From Acidobacteriaceae bacterium (GTDB lineage: Bacteria; Acidobacteriota; Terriglobia; Terriglobales; Acidobacteriaceae): a DNA stretch of 64,000 nt. The DNA lies in the NCBI GenBank assembly GCA_025462735.1, contig JAOAPC010000008.1:310001-374000 (forward strand), written 5' to 3'. The notes beneath the pieces are model-generated. The model saw only the letters and a program-made list of their open reading frames with translations, had not been told where the DNA came from and ran no database searches. Both the position numbers and the translations under genes were made by a program. Below, piece after piece: positions 26,615 through 36,520 of this stretch; within the stretch, counting starts at the first letter, position 1, and the number at the start of each line of letters is the position of its first letter.

Positions 26615-28288
26615 ATGGATCCGAAACACCGCAGCCGGCTCATCACCGAGGGGCGCGACCGTGCGGGCGCTCGCTCTATGTTCAAAGCAATTGGTTTCAC
26701 CAGCGAAGATCTTGCCAAGCCTCTGATCGGAGTTGCCAACACCTGGATTGAAACCATGCCCTGCAACTTCCACCTACGCCGGTTGTCCGCGAAGGTGAAG
26801 GAAGGTGTCCGTGCCGCAGGTGGTACGCCGATGGAGTTCAACACCATCGCCATCAGCGATGGCGAAACTATGGGAACTGAGGGCATGCGCGCTTCCCTTG
26901 TCAGCCGCGAAGTGATTGCCGATTCGATCGAACTGGTTTGTCGAGGGCAGTTGTTCGATGCCGTAGTTTGCGTTGTGGGCTGCGATAAGACGATTCCCGC
27001 TGCTGCAATGGCGCTGGCGCGTCTCGATCTGCCCGGTCTTATTCTCTACGGCGGGACAATTGCCGCCGGAAGCTATCGTGGCAAAGACGTCACGATTCAG
27101 GATGTATACGAGGCGATTGGCGCGAATGCGGCTGGCAAAATGAGCGACTCCGATTTGACGGAACTGGAAAACGTTGCCTGCCCTGGCGCCGGCGCGTGCG
27201 GCGGTCAGTACACCGCCAACACCATGTCCACCGTAATGGAGATAATCGGTCTCTCACCTATGGGTTACAACAGCGTGCCCGCGATGGATCCCCACAAGGA
27301 TGAAATTGCATTCCGGTGCGGCCAATTGGCGCTCGATCTATTGAAGCGTGGGGCGAACATTAAAGAAATCCTCACCCGCCAGGCATTTGAAAATGCGATC
27401 GCTGCCGTAGCCGCCAGCGGCGGCTCCACGAATTCAGTCCTGCACTTACTGGCCATAGCCCGGGAGGCAGGAGTTCCCCTTGAAATCGATGATTTCCAAA
27501 AAGTAAGCGAGCGCACCCCGCTACTCTGCGATCTCAAGCCGTTTGGGCGGTTTGTCGCCGCCGACATGCATCGCGCCGGGGGAATCCGCTTGCTCGCGAA
27601 TCGCTTGCTGCAAGGCCGAAAGCTGCACGAGAATGCGAAGACGGTCACGGGCAAGACTATTGGCGAAGAAGCTGCGGCCGCGGTTGAAACCCCCGACCAG
27701 GAAGTAATCGCGCCGCTTGATCGGCCTCTCAAAGGAAGCGGAGGGCTTGTCATCCTGCGCGGAAATCTTGCTCCACAGGGTTGCGTGGCAAAAATCAGCG
27801 GACATGAGCGACTGAGCCATCGCGGGCCGGCGCGGGTCTTTGAATCTGAAGAGGAAGCCATGAACGCGGTGACTGGCAAGCGTCTCAAGGCGGGCGATGT
27901 GGTAGTGATCCGCAACGAAGGGCCGCGCGGAGGTCCGGGAATGCGCGAGATGTTGGGCGTTACCGCTGCCATTGTGGGAGAAGGACTTGGCGAATCGGTC
28001 GCCCTTCTTACCGATGGTCGCTTCAGCGGCGCGACCCGCGGTCTGATGGTTGGCCATGTTTCGCCCGAAGCCGCTCTGGGCGGACCCATTGCGGCAGTGC
28101 ATGAAGGAGACATCATCCGCCTGGACGTGACCCAGCGATTGCTAGAGCTTGAGATCAGCGATACTGAAATTCACCGCCGGATGTCCCAATGGAAGGCGCC
28201 GAAACCCCGTTATGCCACGGGAGTCTTCGGGAAGTATGCTGCCCTGGTCTCTTCCGCGTCCGAAGGCGCCATTACCCGACCCAAGTGA
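26615..28288 (+). CDS. ilvD: Dihydroxy-acid dehydratase
   Basis: The 557-residue enzyme dehydrates the dihydroxy acids made by IlvC to the 2-oxo acids of branched-chain amino acids. It has the iron-sulfur ligating cysteines in [18 protein letters not shown] and CPGAGACGG, and the C-terminal block [19 protein letters not shown]. Length is normal. It is about 1.6 kb from ilvCB and separated by an opposed gene, so it has its own promoter. Confidence 0.96.
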   Translation: MDPKHRSRLITEGRDRAGARSMFKAIGFTSEDLAKPLIGVANTWIETMPCNFHLRRLSAKVKEGVRAAGGTPMEFNTIAISDGETMGTEGMRASLVSREVIADSIELVCRGQLFDAVVCVVGCDKTIPAAAMALARLDLPGLILYGGTIAAGSYRGKDVTIQDVYEAIGANAAGKMSDSDLTELENVACPGAGACGGQYTANTMSTVMEIIGLSPMGYNSVPAMDPHKDEIAFRCGQLALDLLKRGANIKEILTRQAFENAIAAVAASGGSTNSVLHLLAIAREAGVPLEIDDFQKVSERTPLLCDLKPFGRFVAADMHRAGGIRLLANRLLQGRKLHENAKTVTGKTIGEEAAAAVETPDQEVIAPLDRPLKGSGGLVILRGNLAPQGCVAKISGHERLSHRGPARVFESEEEAMNAVTGKRLKAGDVVVIRNEGPRGGPGMREMLGVTAAIVGEGLGESVALLTDGRFSGATRGLMVGHVSPEAALGGPIAAVHEGDIIRLDVTQRLLELEISDTEIHRRMSQWKAPKPRYATGVFGKYAALVSSASEGAITRPK

Positions 28289-28386
28289 TTCATTCGGCTA
28301 AGTCCATGGTCTTAGCCGAGTTAACGAAACTTTTACCAAACAAAATTTGCAAGTCTCTGTGCATCCAAGTAACTTGGTTTGAGGCG

Positions 28387-29667
28387 GTGACGGTTTTGGG
28401 CAGGCGTCGGGGTCTTTTCCAGCTTCTATTGTTTCTAACTGTTGCGGCTTGGGGCGCGAATGTGGCTCTCGCGCAGAGCCGGGACCAGATTGCGCCTACC
28501 CTCTCAAGCGCGCATCGCGGGTTCACCGTTTTTGCGCCTCGAGGCCATTCCAACGCTGGGGCAGCCTCCACTCAGCCAACAGCTTTTGGCATCGACTCAA
28601 TCAAGAATTTCAGCGGTGATTTCCGTGCCTCTGGCGTCGGGCCTACAGGAAATCCGCAGCGTAAGTGGCTTTACACCATCGCAGGTGGCCGTCCTGAAGT
28701 GGGTGGAACGACAACATTCGACGCTCCCATCGTACCGGTGTCGCTAGATCTGCTTGACTATGACGGCTCAGTGCGCGTGGTGCATGGACACAAGCTGCAC
28801 TACTCTGTCGAGCCGTTCATAAACGCGGTGGTGAACTCTCCCATTTTTCAGCACGCTGATTACACCAGCAGCGATGTGCCGACGCAATTTTCGGACGCGG
28901 TGCAACGGGCCGAGTTTTACGACGTCATGCAACCTGACTGGCATACGCTGCTGAAGCCTTCTATAAAACCCGCGCGCACGCTGTCCATTCCGCGCGGATC
29001 GTATTATTTCGCGCTCAATGACGACGGTTCCTGCTGCGCCTTTGTGCTCGCGGATATCGACATGTTCTCGAACCGGCTATTCCCGCCCTCTGCGCACGAC
29101 ACTTCCACTCCCATTGGGGCTGCCGAGCACGCTGGCGACATCACAACAAAAGGTGTAGCTACTTTCCTTTTCCCGAACACCTATCTTTACCTCAATCGCA
29201 ATCCGAACCACTGCTGCGTGCTCGGCTTCCATACTTATGATTTTGAGCCCGGAGATGCCAGCAACGGCTTTCGCGAAAAACGCTACGTTCTCAACTACTC
29301 AAGTTGGATAAGCCCCGGCCTCTTCGGTCCTGGATTTGAGGATGTAACGGCCCTCAGCCACGAGATCACAGAAAGCCTGAATGATCCCTTTGTGGGCAGT
29401 GATGGGGTTCACGGCATCACTCCCTGGTGGCTTTCGCAAAATGGAAATTGTCAGAATGACCTGGAAGTCGGAGACGTAATTGAGGGCCTGCCCGACGCCA
29501 CGGTCACGATCAAAACCAAAGGCCGGACCTACCATCCGCAGAACGTGGCGCTATTGCAGTGGTTCCAGTTTCAGTCGCCTTCGACCGCTCTCGGAGGCGC
29601 ATATAGTTACCCTAACCAGAGCGTTCTCACTTCGCTTTCTCCGAGCCAAGGCGTGAACTGCAAGTAG
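28387..29667 (+). CDS. Secreted protein with HExxE-like motif
   Basis: The product (about 426 residues from a GTG at 28387) has a signal peptide (GLFQLLLFLTVAAWGANVALAQ). I do not recognise a named family. A SHEITESLNDPF segment near the middle of the C-terminal half resembles a metal-binding HE motif, and a later NCQNDLEVGD block follows. It could be a zincin-like hydrolase, but this is inference. A longer frame begins inside ilvD; the start was set by the signal peptide, with a TTG at 28396 as an alternative. It may be read through from ilvD. Confidence 0.65.
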   Translation: MTVLGRRRGLFQLLLFLTVAAWGANVALAQSRDQIAPTLSSAHRGFTVFAPRGHSNAGAASTQPTAFGIDSIKNFSGDFRASGVGPTGNPQRKWLYTIAGGRPEVGGTTTFDAPIVPVSLDLLDYDGSVRVVHGHKLHYSVEPFINAVVNSPIFQHADYTSSDVPTQFSDAVQRAEFYDVMQPDWHTLLKPSIKPARTLSIPRGSYYFALNDDGSCCAFVLADIDMFSNRLFPPSAHDTSTPIGAAEHAGDITTKGVATFLFPNTYLYLNRNPNHCCVLGFHTYDFEPGDASNGFREKRYVLNYSSWISPGLFGPGFEDVTALSHEITESLNDPFVGSDGVHGITPWWLSQNGNCQNDLEVGDVIEGLPDATVTIKTKGRTYHPQNVALLQWFQFQSPSTALGGAYSYPNQSVLTSLSPSQGVNCK

Positions 29668-29796
29668 CTGCCAGCTATCAGCCGTCAGCCGTCAGGTTCA
29701 GCATTAATTCTTCTGCGCTCAGTTTAATTCCCATACTTAACTCAATGGGTTGTAGGTCCGTTGGTTTAGCTGATGACTGAGGGCTGACGGCTGAAT
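29666..29796. repeat. Intergenic element with inverted CAGCTATCAGC-type ends
   Basis: Arms of about 30 bp (29666-29695 and 29767-29796) are imperfect inverted copies built from ATCAGC, GTCAGC and TGATGACTGAGG words. It fills the space between two convergent genes and touches the stop codon of the TonB receptor gene. It is the same family as 3728-3868. Confidence 0.7.
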
Positions 29797-32723
29797 TAAA
29801 ACGAAAATCTCACCTGCAGATCCACGCGCCGGTTTGCTGACGCGGATGCGAACGGCCCGCCCGCAATGTTGATGGATTGTCCGAAGAACGGCGAGCTCAG
29901 ATTTCCCACCGGCGGGCCCGGGTTGAAGGTATTGAGAAGGTTCCGCGCCGACATACTGAACGTGAGACTGTAGCGCCGGTTCGTCGAACTCCCGGAGCCG
30001 ATCGGATTGGCGCCGCCGGCCCCGCTCAGACCCCCGGGTCCCAGACCGCCTCCTCGGCCGCCGCGCGGACCGCCGTAGCCGCCATCGCCACGCCCTCCGC
30101 CCGATGAGCTACCCTTCGTTTCGCGGCCAAAGCTAATAGTCTTGCTCAACCGCAAGTTAAGAGTTGCATTCGCTGGGCCGGTGCAATAGTTTACCGGCGC
30201 TTGTCCGAAGTTCGCGGACGCTGCAGAAAAATCTGCTTTGGAATTGCAAACTACATTCGCACTGCTGCTTCCAAACCACGGGCGGTCGTTGAAGATGGAA
30301 TCTCCGTTATTATCCTGGCCAGTTGTCAGATTGTAGGGCTGACCAGAATTGATGACGACGAACGGGCTTAGCGCAAAAGCGTACGGCAGTGAAACATTCC
30401 CGCCGATAAATGCTCGATGGCGCACATCGAAGGCGGCGCGTCCATAATCCGCCATCGGATCGTACTGATTCGAAAGAAAGCTCGCCGCGGATGTGGTGCC
30501 GCTCGAGAAGAACCCTCCGGGGTTGCCGCCAGAGCTGGCGTTGCTCTTAGCGTAGTTCAGAGTGTAGAAGCCGAATAGCGAAATCCGATGTCCGGCATTG
30601 ATGCGCACATTTGCGATGAGCTGGTTCTGGCGAAAGATTCCTCCGGACGTGTACTGGTAGATGTTCTTATTCGTTCCATTCGAAGTGCGTCCTCCTGCAA
30701 CCAAGGGTGCATTGATGTTATCGATGTAGAACGCATGCTCTCCGCGGGAATTGAGGTACGTGAGCGAAACTGTGGCAGCCTTTGTGATCTGACGTTCAAT
30801 GCTGGCAGCGCTCTGGATCGTGTATGGAGCGCGCAAGCTGGGCGAAATCTGGTAAACAGTAGGCGAAGCTGACGATGAGATTGAATTGAAACTTGGGGCT
30901 TTCGATCCGTTGGTCAGGAAGAACTGCGGATTCTTCAGCACAGCGCTCTGTTGCGTGACTCCGTTGAGCAGATTCGCTTCCTGCACCAGGTTGTATCCAA
31001 ACCGGTCGTAAAAAATTCCGAAACCGCCACGGAGCACGGTTTTTGGCGCTGATCCCCGGTTTCCGCCGAGTCCCCACGCCACCCCCAATCGCGGAGCAAA
31101 ATCGGCGTGATCGTGAATGTCGTTTTGCGACTCGAATCGCAGACCGTAGGTGAACGACAAGTTCGGCTTTACACGCCATTCGTCCTCAGCGTAGAGGCCC
31201 GCATCAACCCAACCCACACTGACTCCCGGGGAGCCTGTGGCGATCGAAAACTGTGTTGGGCAGTTTTGAGGCTGGTAACTCAGCCCGGGGCAATTGTTTT
31301 GGGCCGCGTTCTTGTAAGCCTGCAGAGCGGTAGCGACAAGAGTGCCATTGTTGAACACTGGCGAGAAGATGAATCTGCCGTTGAAATTTGCGTCCGTAAA
31401 TTCAGAAGACTTAATTCCGCGCAATCTTGCACCGAACTTAATTAAGTGATTGCCATGCGTGATTGACGTGTAATTCTGCAACTCGTAATTGTCTTGTGTG
31501 GTGCGAACCAGCCCTTCAGAATTGCCTCCGCTCGTGAATGCGCCCTGCACCTCAATAGTTGGAGCAGTGCTAAGGGGCTGCTGATGATTTGTCTCCCGCT
31601 GAAACTGGAAGCGGGTCTCGTTGACAATTTTCGGGCTAAGAATTTGCGTGTCATTGATTTGAAACGTGTGCTCCGTCTCGTTCAGGCTATAGGCCTGCGA
31701 AGGTAGTGAGAATGACCCCAGCCCGGAATTCTGATCGCTGTTATGCGTCAGTTGATAACGCATGGCCAAGGTGTTGTTCGCGTTGAGCTGGTAATCGATG
31801 CGCGGGCTGATGCTCGTCCGAGTCCTAGGATTGGCAAGCGATTCCTGCAGATGGACTGGATTAAGATTCGAGTCCAAAATCGTCGCATTGATCGCCGAAA
31901 ATTCATTCACGTTGCGCCGCGATGCGTCCAAGAAAAACGACGTCTTTTTGTTGATCGGCCCACCCAGGTTTCCGTCAAACATCGCTGAGTTGTAATCGGG
32001 CCTCGTTGGCACGTATGGATTCTTCGAGTTCAGCACAGCATTGGTGTCATTGAAGGAAAACTGCCCGTGATAGTGATCGCTTCCCGGCTTGGTAAGAATC
32101 TCGATTCTGCCATAGCCCAACTTGTCATACTGCGCTGAGAAGGGGTTCTGATTGACGCGAATTTCACGGATCGCCGACTTCGGCGGAAGCTGGCCCCCGG
32201 TAAACCCATCGATATAGATTTGTCCGCCATTCGGCCCCGCCGCCGGACCCGCCAAAGCCTGCAATTCGTTCTGTAGTTCGTCGGGATCGTCCGACAAGGC
32301 CTCGAGGTCTTTGCCCTTGATCACCAAGGAACTCGCATTCGAAGCCCCACCTACATCGAGTTGGTTGCCCTCGGCTTCCACGTTGACTTTTTCTTCTTCC
32401 ACGTGAACCTGGAGCGAGAGATTCAGAGTTTGCCGCTGACCAGCGGTGAGTTCCACTCCAGATTTCTGATAAATGGCAAATCCCGTCGCGCCCGCAGCAA
32501 CGTTGTAGGCTCCCGGCGCGAGCGCCTGGATTTCAAACGATCCCTCCTGGTTTGTTGTAGCAGAGGTCTGTTTTCCCCCGGGCGCAGTAACGGTCACCGT
32601 CGCCTGAGGAATGACAGCGCCGGTCTGGTCGGTGACCTTGCCGTTGAGAGTCGCCGTTGGTGTCTGCGCGAGTGCCGTAACCGAAACCGACACTAACGCA
32701 AAAATAAGGAGTGCATTTCTCAA
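29796..32723 (-). CDS. Oar-like TonB-dependent outer membrane receptor
   Basis: The product (975 residues from a TTG at 32723) has a signal peptide (LRNALLIFALVSVSVTALAQ), a carboxypeptidase regulatory-like beta domain (TATLNGKVTDQTGAVIPQATVTVTAPGGKQTSATTNQEGSF), a plug-like region and a large beta barrel ending in aromatic RVDLQVRFSF. A Gly/Ser-rich stretch (about 70 residues before the end) interrupts the barrel near its C-terminus. Such proteins are abundant in acidobacteria and are presumed to import or bind large ligands. GAGGGA lies upstream of the TTG. The DUF5666-like gene ends 22 bp upstream, so they are co-transcribed. Confidence 0.85.
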   Translation of the reverse strand: MRNALLIFALVSVSVTALAQTPTATLNGKVTDQTGAVIPQATVTVTAPGGKQTSATTNQEGSFEIQALAPGAYNVAAGATGFAIYQKSGVELTAGQRQTLNLSLQVHVEEEKVNVEAEGNQLDVGGASNASSLVIKGKDLEALSDDPDELQNELQALAGPAAGPNGGQIYIDGFTGGQLPPKSAIREIRVNQNPFSAQYDKLGYGRIEILTKPGSDHYHGQFSFNDTNAVLNSKNPYVPTRPDYNSAMFDGNLGGPINKKTSFFLDASRRNVNEFSAINATILDSNLNPVHLQESLANPRTRTSISPRIDYQLNANNTLAMRYQLTHNSDQNSGLGSFSLPSQAYSLNETEHTFQINDTQILSPKIVNETRFQFQRETNHQQPLSTAPTIEVQGAFTSGGNSEGLVRTTQDNYELQNYTSITHGNHLIKFGARLRGIKSSEFTDANFNGRFIFSPVFNNGTLVATALQAYKNAAQNNCPGLSYQPQNCPTQFSIATGSPGVSVGWVDAGLYAEDEWRVKPNLSFTYGLRFESQNDIHDHADFAPRLGVAWGLGGNRGSAPKTVLRGGFGIFYDRFGYNLVQEANLLNGVTQQSAVLKNPQFFLTNGSKAPSFNSISSSASPTVYQISPSLRAPYTIQSAASIERQITKAATVSLTYLNSRGEHAFYIDNINAPLVAGGRTSNGTNKNIYQYTSGGIFRQNQLIANVRINAGHRISLFGFYTLNYAKSNASSGGNPGGFFSSGTTSAASFLSNQYDPMADYGRAAFDVRHRAFIGGNVSLPYAFALSPFVVINSGQPYNLTTGQDNNGDSIFNDRPWFGSSSANVVCNSKADFSAASANFGQAPVNYCTGPANATLNLRLSKTISFGRETKGSSSGGGRGDGGYGGPRGGRGGGLGPGGLSGAGGANPIGSGSSTNRRYSLTFSMSARNLLNTFNPGPPVGNLSSPFFGQSINIAGGPFASASANRRVDLQVRFSF

Positions 32724-32745
32724 GTGTTCCCTCTTCGAAATATTT

Positions 32746-34023
32746 CTACTCGGACGATGCCGCGCCGCCGGGGGACGATCCCAGGTTCCACGGCGAAAGA
32801 ATCGTTGCGGCAGCGGCCCCACTTGGAGCTGCGGTAAGAATCGATTCGACTCCGGAGAGAAGCGTAATGGCAGTGGGCGCGGAAGTCGGGCTGGCCTCGG
32901 TGGCCACCAGCATCACTGCGTCTCCCTTTTTTAAGTCGGATATTGCGAGGCTCGGCAGGCGACTCAACATCTGTTGGAAGTCAGGCGAGCCTCCGGCACG
33001 CTGGTTCTCTCCACCGCCGGTCGGCGATTCAGCCGGACCCTGGCCGCTGCGTTCTCGCCAATTTCCCTGATCGCCATGGCCCTGACCACGGTTCGCGGTC
33101 CCGCCCTTTCCATTCGACGATACTTCCCCGCTCGCCACACCCGTCCCGGCGTCCGCCGATGGCGCACCGCCCTTCAGCCTTGCCGCAAACCTTTGGGCCA
33201 CGAATGGTGGCAGTTTATGCATTTGCGACTCTGCGCTGATCTTCAGCGTTGTTGGCTTCTTCGTCACAAGATCCATCACTGTAACGCTGCCGCTGCTTGC
33301 GTCAGTTGCTACGACCGTTCCCGCCATGTTTTTGAACGTTCCTGAGACGATGGCTTGCGCTGTAAATTCGCTTCCATCGGCACTCTCCGCGCCTCGCGCG
33401 CGAAGCTGATCTCCCGGCTTGATTTGATCTAACGTACCGAGCTTCGCTTCATCAAAATTTACTGACTCGGGCGAATAACGCCGGATGATGGTCGTCGGTG
33501 ACACATGAATCACGATCGGCTTACCGGACGACGTGAGCGCATTTGAAATCGTAACCGTCGCGGCAGCCGGATTCACTTCCTTCACAATTCCGCCGGTTCC
33601 CTTGCGCCACTCTTCACGCTCTTGCTGCTGCTTATCGGCGATGTCGCTTTGCTTCATTACCACAAGCGTGGACGCGGTGAAGGAATTCCCTTCGCCGCTT
33701 GGCCCTAGCGCAAGCACGCGGTCGCCGACGCGAATATCCGAAGCCTGAATCGGTGCAGCGCTCTTCAAATCAGTTTGCCCCGGCGTTGCCTGCAGAATCC
33801 GCGTGGAATCGTTGATTAGTACCGTCACTTCGGCACCGCTATCGGTCGTCAATACAACCGAATTGGCGCTGATCGACTTCACCGTTCCCACGGCTTTAGC
33901 GAGCGCGGCCTGCGCAAAGACTGCGCTTCCAAATATCAGGAAAGCTGCCCACTTCACGGCCGTTGCGGTCCGGGCTGATAGCGGCTTTGGACGCGCATTT
34001 TTCATAGATACTCTGTTCATCAT
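32746..34023 (-). CDS. Secreted DUF5666-like protein
   Basis: The 425-residue product has a signal-like N-terminus (AVKWAAFLIFGSAVFAQAALA) and repeated small beta units of the DUF5666 type: VGTVKSISANSVVLTTDSGAEVTVLINDSTRI, then GGIVKEVNPAAATVTISNAL, then GTVVATDASSGSVTVMDLVT. A Gly/Ser/Gln-rich linker occupies about residues 285-340. The function is unknown; OB-like folds of this type bind surfaces or small ligands. It lies immediately upstream of the TonB receptor gene. Start may be 34023 or the ATG at 34008. Confidence 0.75.
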   Translation of the reverse strand: MMNRVSMKNARPKPLSARTATAVKWAAFLIFGSAVFAQAALAKAVGTVKSISANSVVLTTDSGAEVTVLINDSTRILQATPGQTDLKSAAPIQASDIRVGDRVLALGPSGEGNSFTASTLVVMKQSDIADKQQQEREEWRKGTGGIVKEVNPAAATVTISNALTSSGKPIVIHVSPTTIIRRYSPESVNFDEAKLGTLDQIKPGDQLRARGAESADGSEFTAQAIVSGTFKNMAGTVVATDASSGSVTVMDLVTKKPTTLKISAESQMHKLPPFVAQRFAARLKGGAPSADAGTGVASGEVSSNGKGGTANRGQGHGDQGNWRERSGQGPAESPTGGGENQRAGGSPDFQQMLSRLPSLAISDLKKGDAVMLVATEASPTSAPTAITLLSGVESILTAAPSGAAAATILSPWNLGSSPGGAASSE

Positions 34024-34133
34024 TCAATCATGCGACCGAATCAAGGTGGGTAAAGAATTGTCAAACCCTGGTAAACGGAAGACGAGGAGATGCAACTGCG
34101 CCGGGCACGTGCAGGTGCGCAATTCAGCGCTGG

Positions 34134-35186
34134 CTAATAGCGGGATGATTCGATTTCGAGCAGTGCCTTCTTGCGTTGCAAGCCCCAGCGGTATCCACCT
34201 AGGTCGCCATTCGAGCGAAGCACACGGTGGCAGGGGATTGCAATCGCCACCGGGTTCGTGGCGCATGCGTGCGCGACCGCGCGAACGGCTGAAGGATGCC
34301 GGATTGCTTTCGCTACTTCGGAATAGGACCGCGTCTCGCCGAAGCCGATCGATTGCAAATACGACCAAACCCGCCGCTGAAATGCCGTGGCTTGAATATC
34401 TAATGGTAGAGATGACGTTGGCTCGACGCCTGAAATCTGACGTATCACTTGGCCAGCCAGCTTGGCCAAATCTTCATCATCGCGGCGTCTTACAGCGTAC
34501 GGAAATTCCTGCTTAAGACCCTGCTCCAATTCTTCATCAGAGTCTGCAAACTGAATACTGCATATCCCCTTATCGGTCGCCGCGATGAGCATGCGCCCAA
34601 GAGGCGAATCAGTACAACCATAACGAATCGGAGCAGCGATTGCTCCCCTCCGATACTTAGCGGGATCCATGCCCAGTTCGGATGAGGTGCGCGAATACAA
34701 CCGACTGGTCGAGCTATATCCCGCATCGTGCATTGCGCGCGTGACCGAATGGCCGGCTTTCAAGTTTTGCCGAAAACCGCGCATGCGACAGGAGTTCGCA
34801 TATTCCTTGGGGGTAATTCCGAGCACGGACTTGAATGTCCTTTGCAGATGAAATGGGCTCTGATGAAATTCTGTCCCTAGGCGCGCCAGTGTGACTGGCT
34901 CATCCAGGTGTTGCTCGATATAACGGCAAACCGATTTGATCAGCTCTTGCCGCGGATTTCCTGGGACCGCTTTAGGACGGCAACGCAAACATTCGCGGAA
35001 CCCGGCAGTCTCAGCTTCCTGCGGCCTGCGAAAGAACGTCACATTTTCGCGCCGGGGCCGCTTGGACGGGCACGATGGCCGGCAGTACACGCCGGTAGAA
35101 GACACCGCGAACACGAATTTTCCATCGCTTGCGCCATTACGCGCCAGCACTGCCTCCCAGCGCGAATCCTCGACGACGTTCTTCAT
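34134..35186 (-). CDS. ada: Ada methyltransferase-regulator
   Basis: The 350-residue protein matches E. coli Ada in order and size. The N-terminal phosphotriester repair domain has four Cys (VYCRPSCPSKRPR and ECLRCRP). An AraC-type helix-turn-helix follows (TLARLGTEFHQSPFHLQRTFK). The C-terminal O6-methylguanine methyltransferase has the active site IPCHRV. The ATG at 35186 was chosen by alignment to E. coli Ada; a longer frame to 35249 adds an N-terminal EEPRQ duplication. It repairs alkylation damage and activates repair genes. It is divergent to nothing and stands alone. Confidence 0.93.
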   Translation of the reverse strand: MKNVVEDSRWEAVLARNGASDGKFVFAVSSTGVYCRPSCPSKRPRRENVTFFRRPQEAETAGFRECLRCRPKAVPGNPRQELIKSVCRYIEQHLDEPVTLARLGTEFHQSPFHLQRTFKSVLGITPKEYANSCRMRGFRQNLKAGHSVTRAMHDAGYSSTSRLYSRTSSELGMDPAKYRRGAIAAPIRYGCTDSPLGRMLIAATDKGICSIQFADSDEELEQGLKQEFPYAVRRRDDEDLAKLAGQVIRQISGVEPTSSLPLDIQATAFQRRVWSYLQSIGFGETRSYSEVAKAIRHPSAVRAVAHACATNPVAIAIPCHRVLRSNGDLGGYRWGLQRKKALLEIESSRY

Positions 35187-35334
35187 GTCCGATTGCCTTG
35201 GCTCTTCGACCTGCCTTGGCTCCTCGACGCTTAAAATTGTACTGTTCATGGTCGCAGATTACGCCCCCGCGAAAATTCAGAATATCCGCATCTTGCGGTC
35301 AAACTGAATTTTTTAGCTACAACTTAATGATGAT

Positions 35335-35520
35335 GTGTCATCCCGAACTTGCAGTCCGAAGGAGGGCAGGAGAGGGACCTAACGTTGGGTGGCGATACCG
35401 ATGCCGCTACGACGATCCGGACACTTGCGTTACCGTTGTCCGGATCACGTCGGTGGTGATCGACACGCATGGTAAGGTCCCTCTCTCAACCGCTTTCAGC
35501 GTCTGAGTTCGGGATGACAC
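35335..35520. repeat. Solo copy of the 190-bp TIR element (copy A)
   Basis: The element is bounded by 15-bp perfect inverted ends, GTGTCATCCCGAACT and its complement. Internal arms GAGAGGGACCTAAC and its near complement follow. It is the same element as copies B-D near 59.5-61.0 kb, without a nuclease gene beside it. Its right end touches the stop codon of the rfbD gene. Confidence 0.8.
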
Positions 35521-36360
35521 TTATACGGTGGCGCGCTCACGCAAATAATCTGGCAATGTTTCTTGCCAATTCCGCATCGTGATTCCGTATTTCGAAAGGC
35601 TGGCGTCAGAGAGCACCGAATATTTTGGCCTCGGCGCCGGACGAACAAAGCGCTCGCTGGTGGTTGGCCGAATCAACGTTTTCGATCCCGCCTCGCGCAC
35701 GATTTCCGAAGCAAACTCATACCAGGAGCAGACTCCCCGGTTTGTGCAATGAACAATGCCTTTTGCACCTGCCCGGCAGAGCTTGATAATTGCATCCGCG
35801 AGATCGAAGGTGTAAGTTGGGCAGCCGTGCTGGTCGTTCACCACTTCGACCTCGGGACGGCTGGCTGCCAGTTTCAGAATCGTATCCGGAAAGCACTTCC
35901 CTCCCGGACCGAACAACCATGACGTTCGGACGATGCATGCGTTCGGCGCCAAGCTGAGAATCTTCTCTTCGGCATCTGCCTTACTCTTTCCGTACGCGTT
36001 GATAGGATTGCGTGGGTCAACCGACTCGTACGGTACAGTCTTCTTACCGTCGAAAACATAGTCGGTGCTGACGAACAGAAGGTTCGCCCGACAGTTCGAT
36101 GCTGCCTTTGCCACATTCACCGCGCCCTGAGTATTCACGGCAGAGGCGAGCGTAGGATTGATCTCACACCCGTCCACGTCGGTGTAGGCGGCGGAAAGCA
36201 CAATCCACTCGGGATTGCTCTCACTGACGGCTTTATCGACTTGATCGGGAGACCGAATATCGGCGTCAGAGCTGCCGAGTCCGGTGACTTCGTCTCCGGT
36301 CCACTGGCGCATGAGCGCCTTGCCCAACATCCCGGTTGCTCCGAAAATGGCTATTCGCAT
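35521..36360 (-). CDS. rfbD: dTDP-4-dehydrorhamnose reductase
   Basis: The 279-residue extended SDR shows the cofactor loop GATGMLG, the DYVFDGKK block and the active-site YGKSK. This is the RfbD/RmlD group that makes dTDP-L-rhamnose. No other rhamnose pathway genes are adjacent, so the call rests on sequence alone. The gene is flanked by the repeat element at its 3' end. The start ATG is at 36360, with nothing unusual in front. Confidence 0.85.
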   Translation of the reverse strand: MRIAIFGATGMLGKALMRQWTGDEVTGLGSSDADIRSPDQVDKAVSESNPEWIVLSAAYTDVDGCEINPTLASAVNTQGAVNVAKAASNCRANLLFVSTDYVFDGKKTVPYESVDPRNPINAYGKSKADAEEKILSLAPNACIVRTSWLFGPGGKCFPDTILKLAASRPEVEVVNDQHGCPTYTFDLADAIIKLCRAGAKGIVHCTNRGVCSWYEFASEIVREAGSKTLIRPTTSERFVRPAPRPKYSVLSDASLSKYGITMRNWQETLPDYLRERATV

Positions 36361-36520
36361 AATTGGTCAATCAAACTCAAAGCCAGCTACAAAGCACCTG
36401 CCAACTCACGGCATGTTAGTCGAATATAGCGTAAGCCGAGACCACGAGCGTCCACCGACAGAAACAGCATGGACGTTATAAAATAGAAGTTACCGCTTGG
36501 ATCACTCCCGAGGTGCAATG

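Noticed and set aside
27265-28116. 283-codon frame antisense to ilvD
   Set aside because: Low-complexity Ser/Arg/Pro composition typical of a shadow frame.
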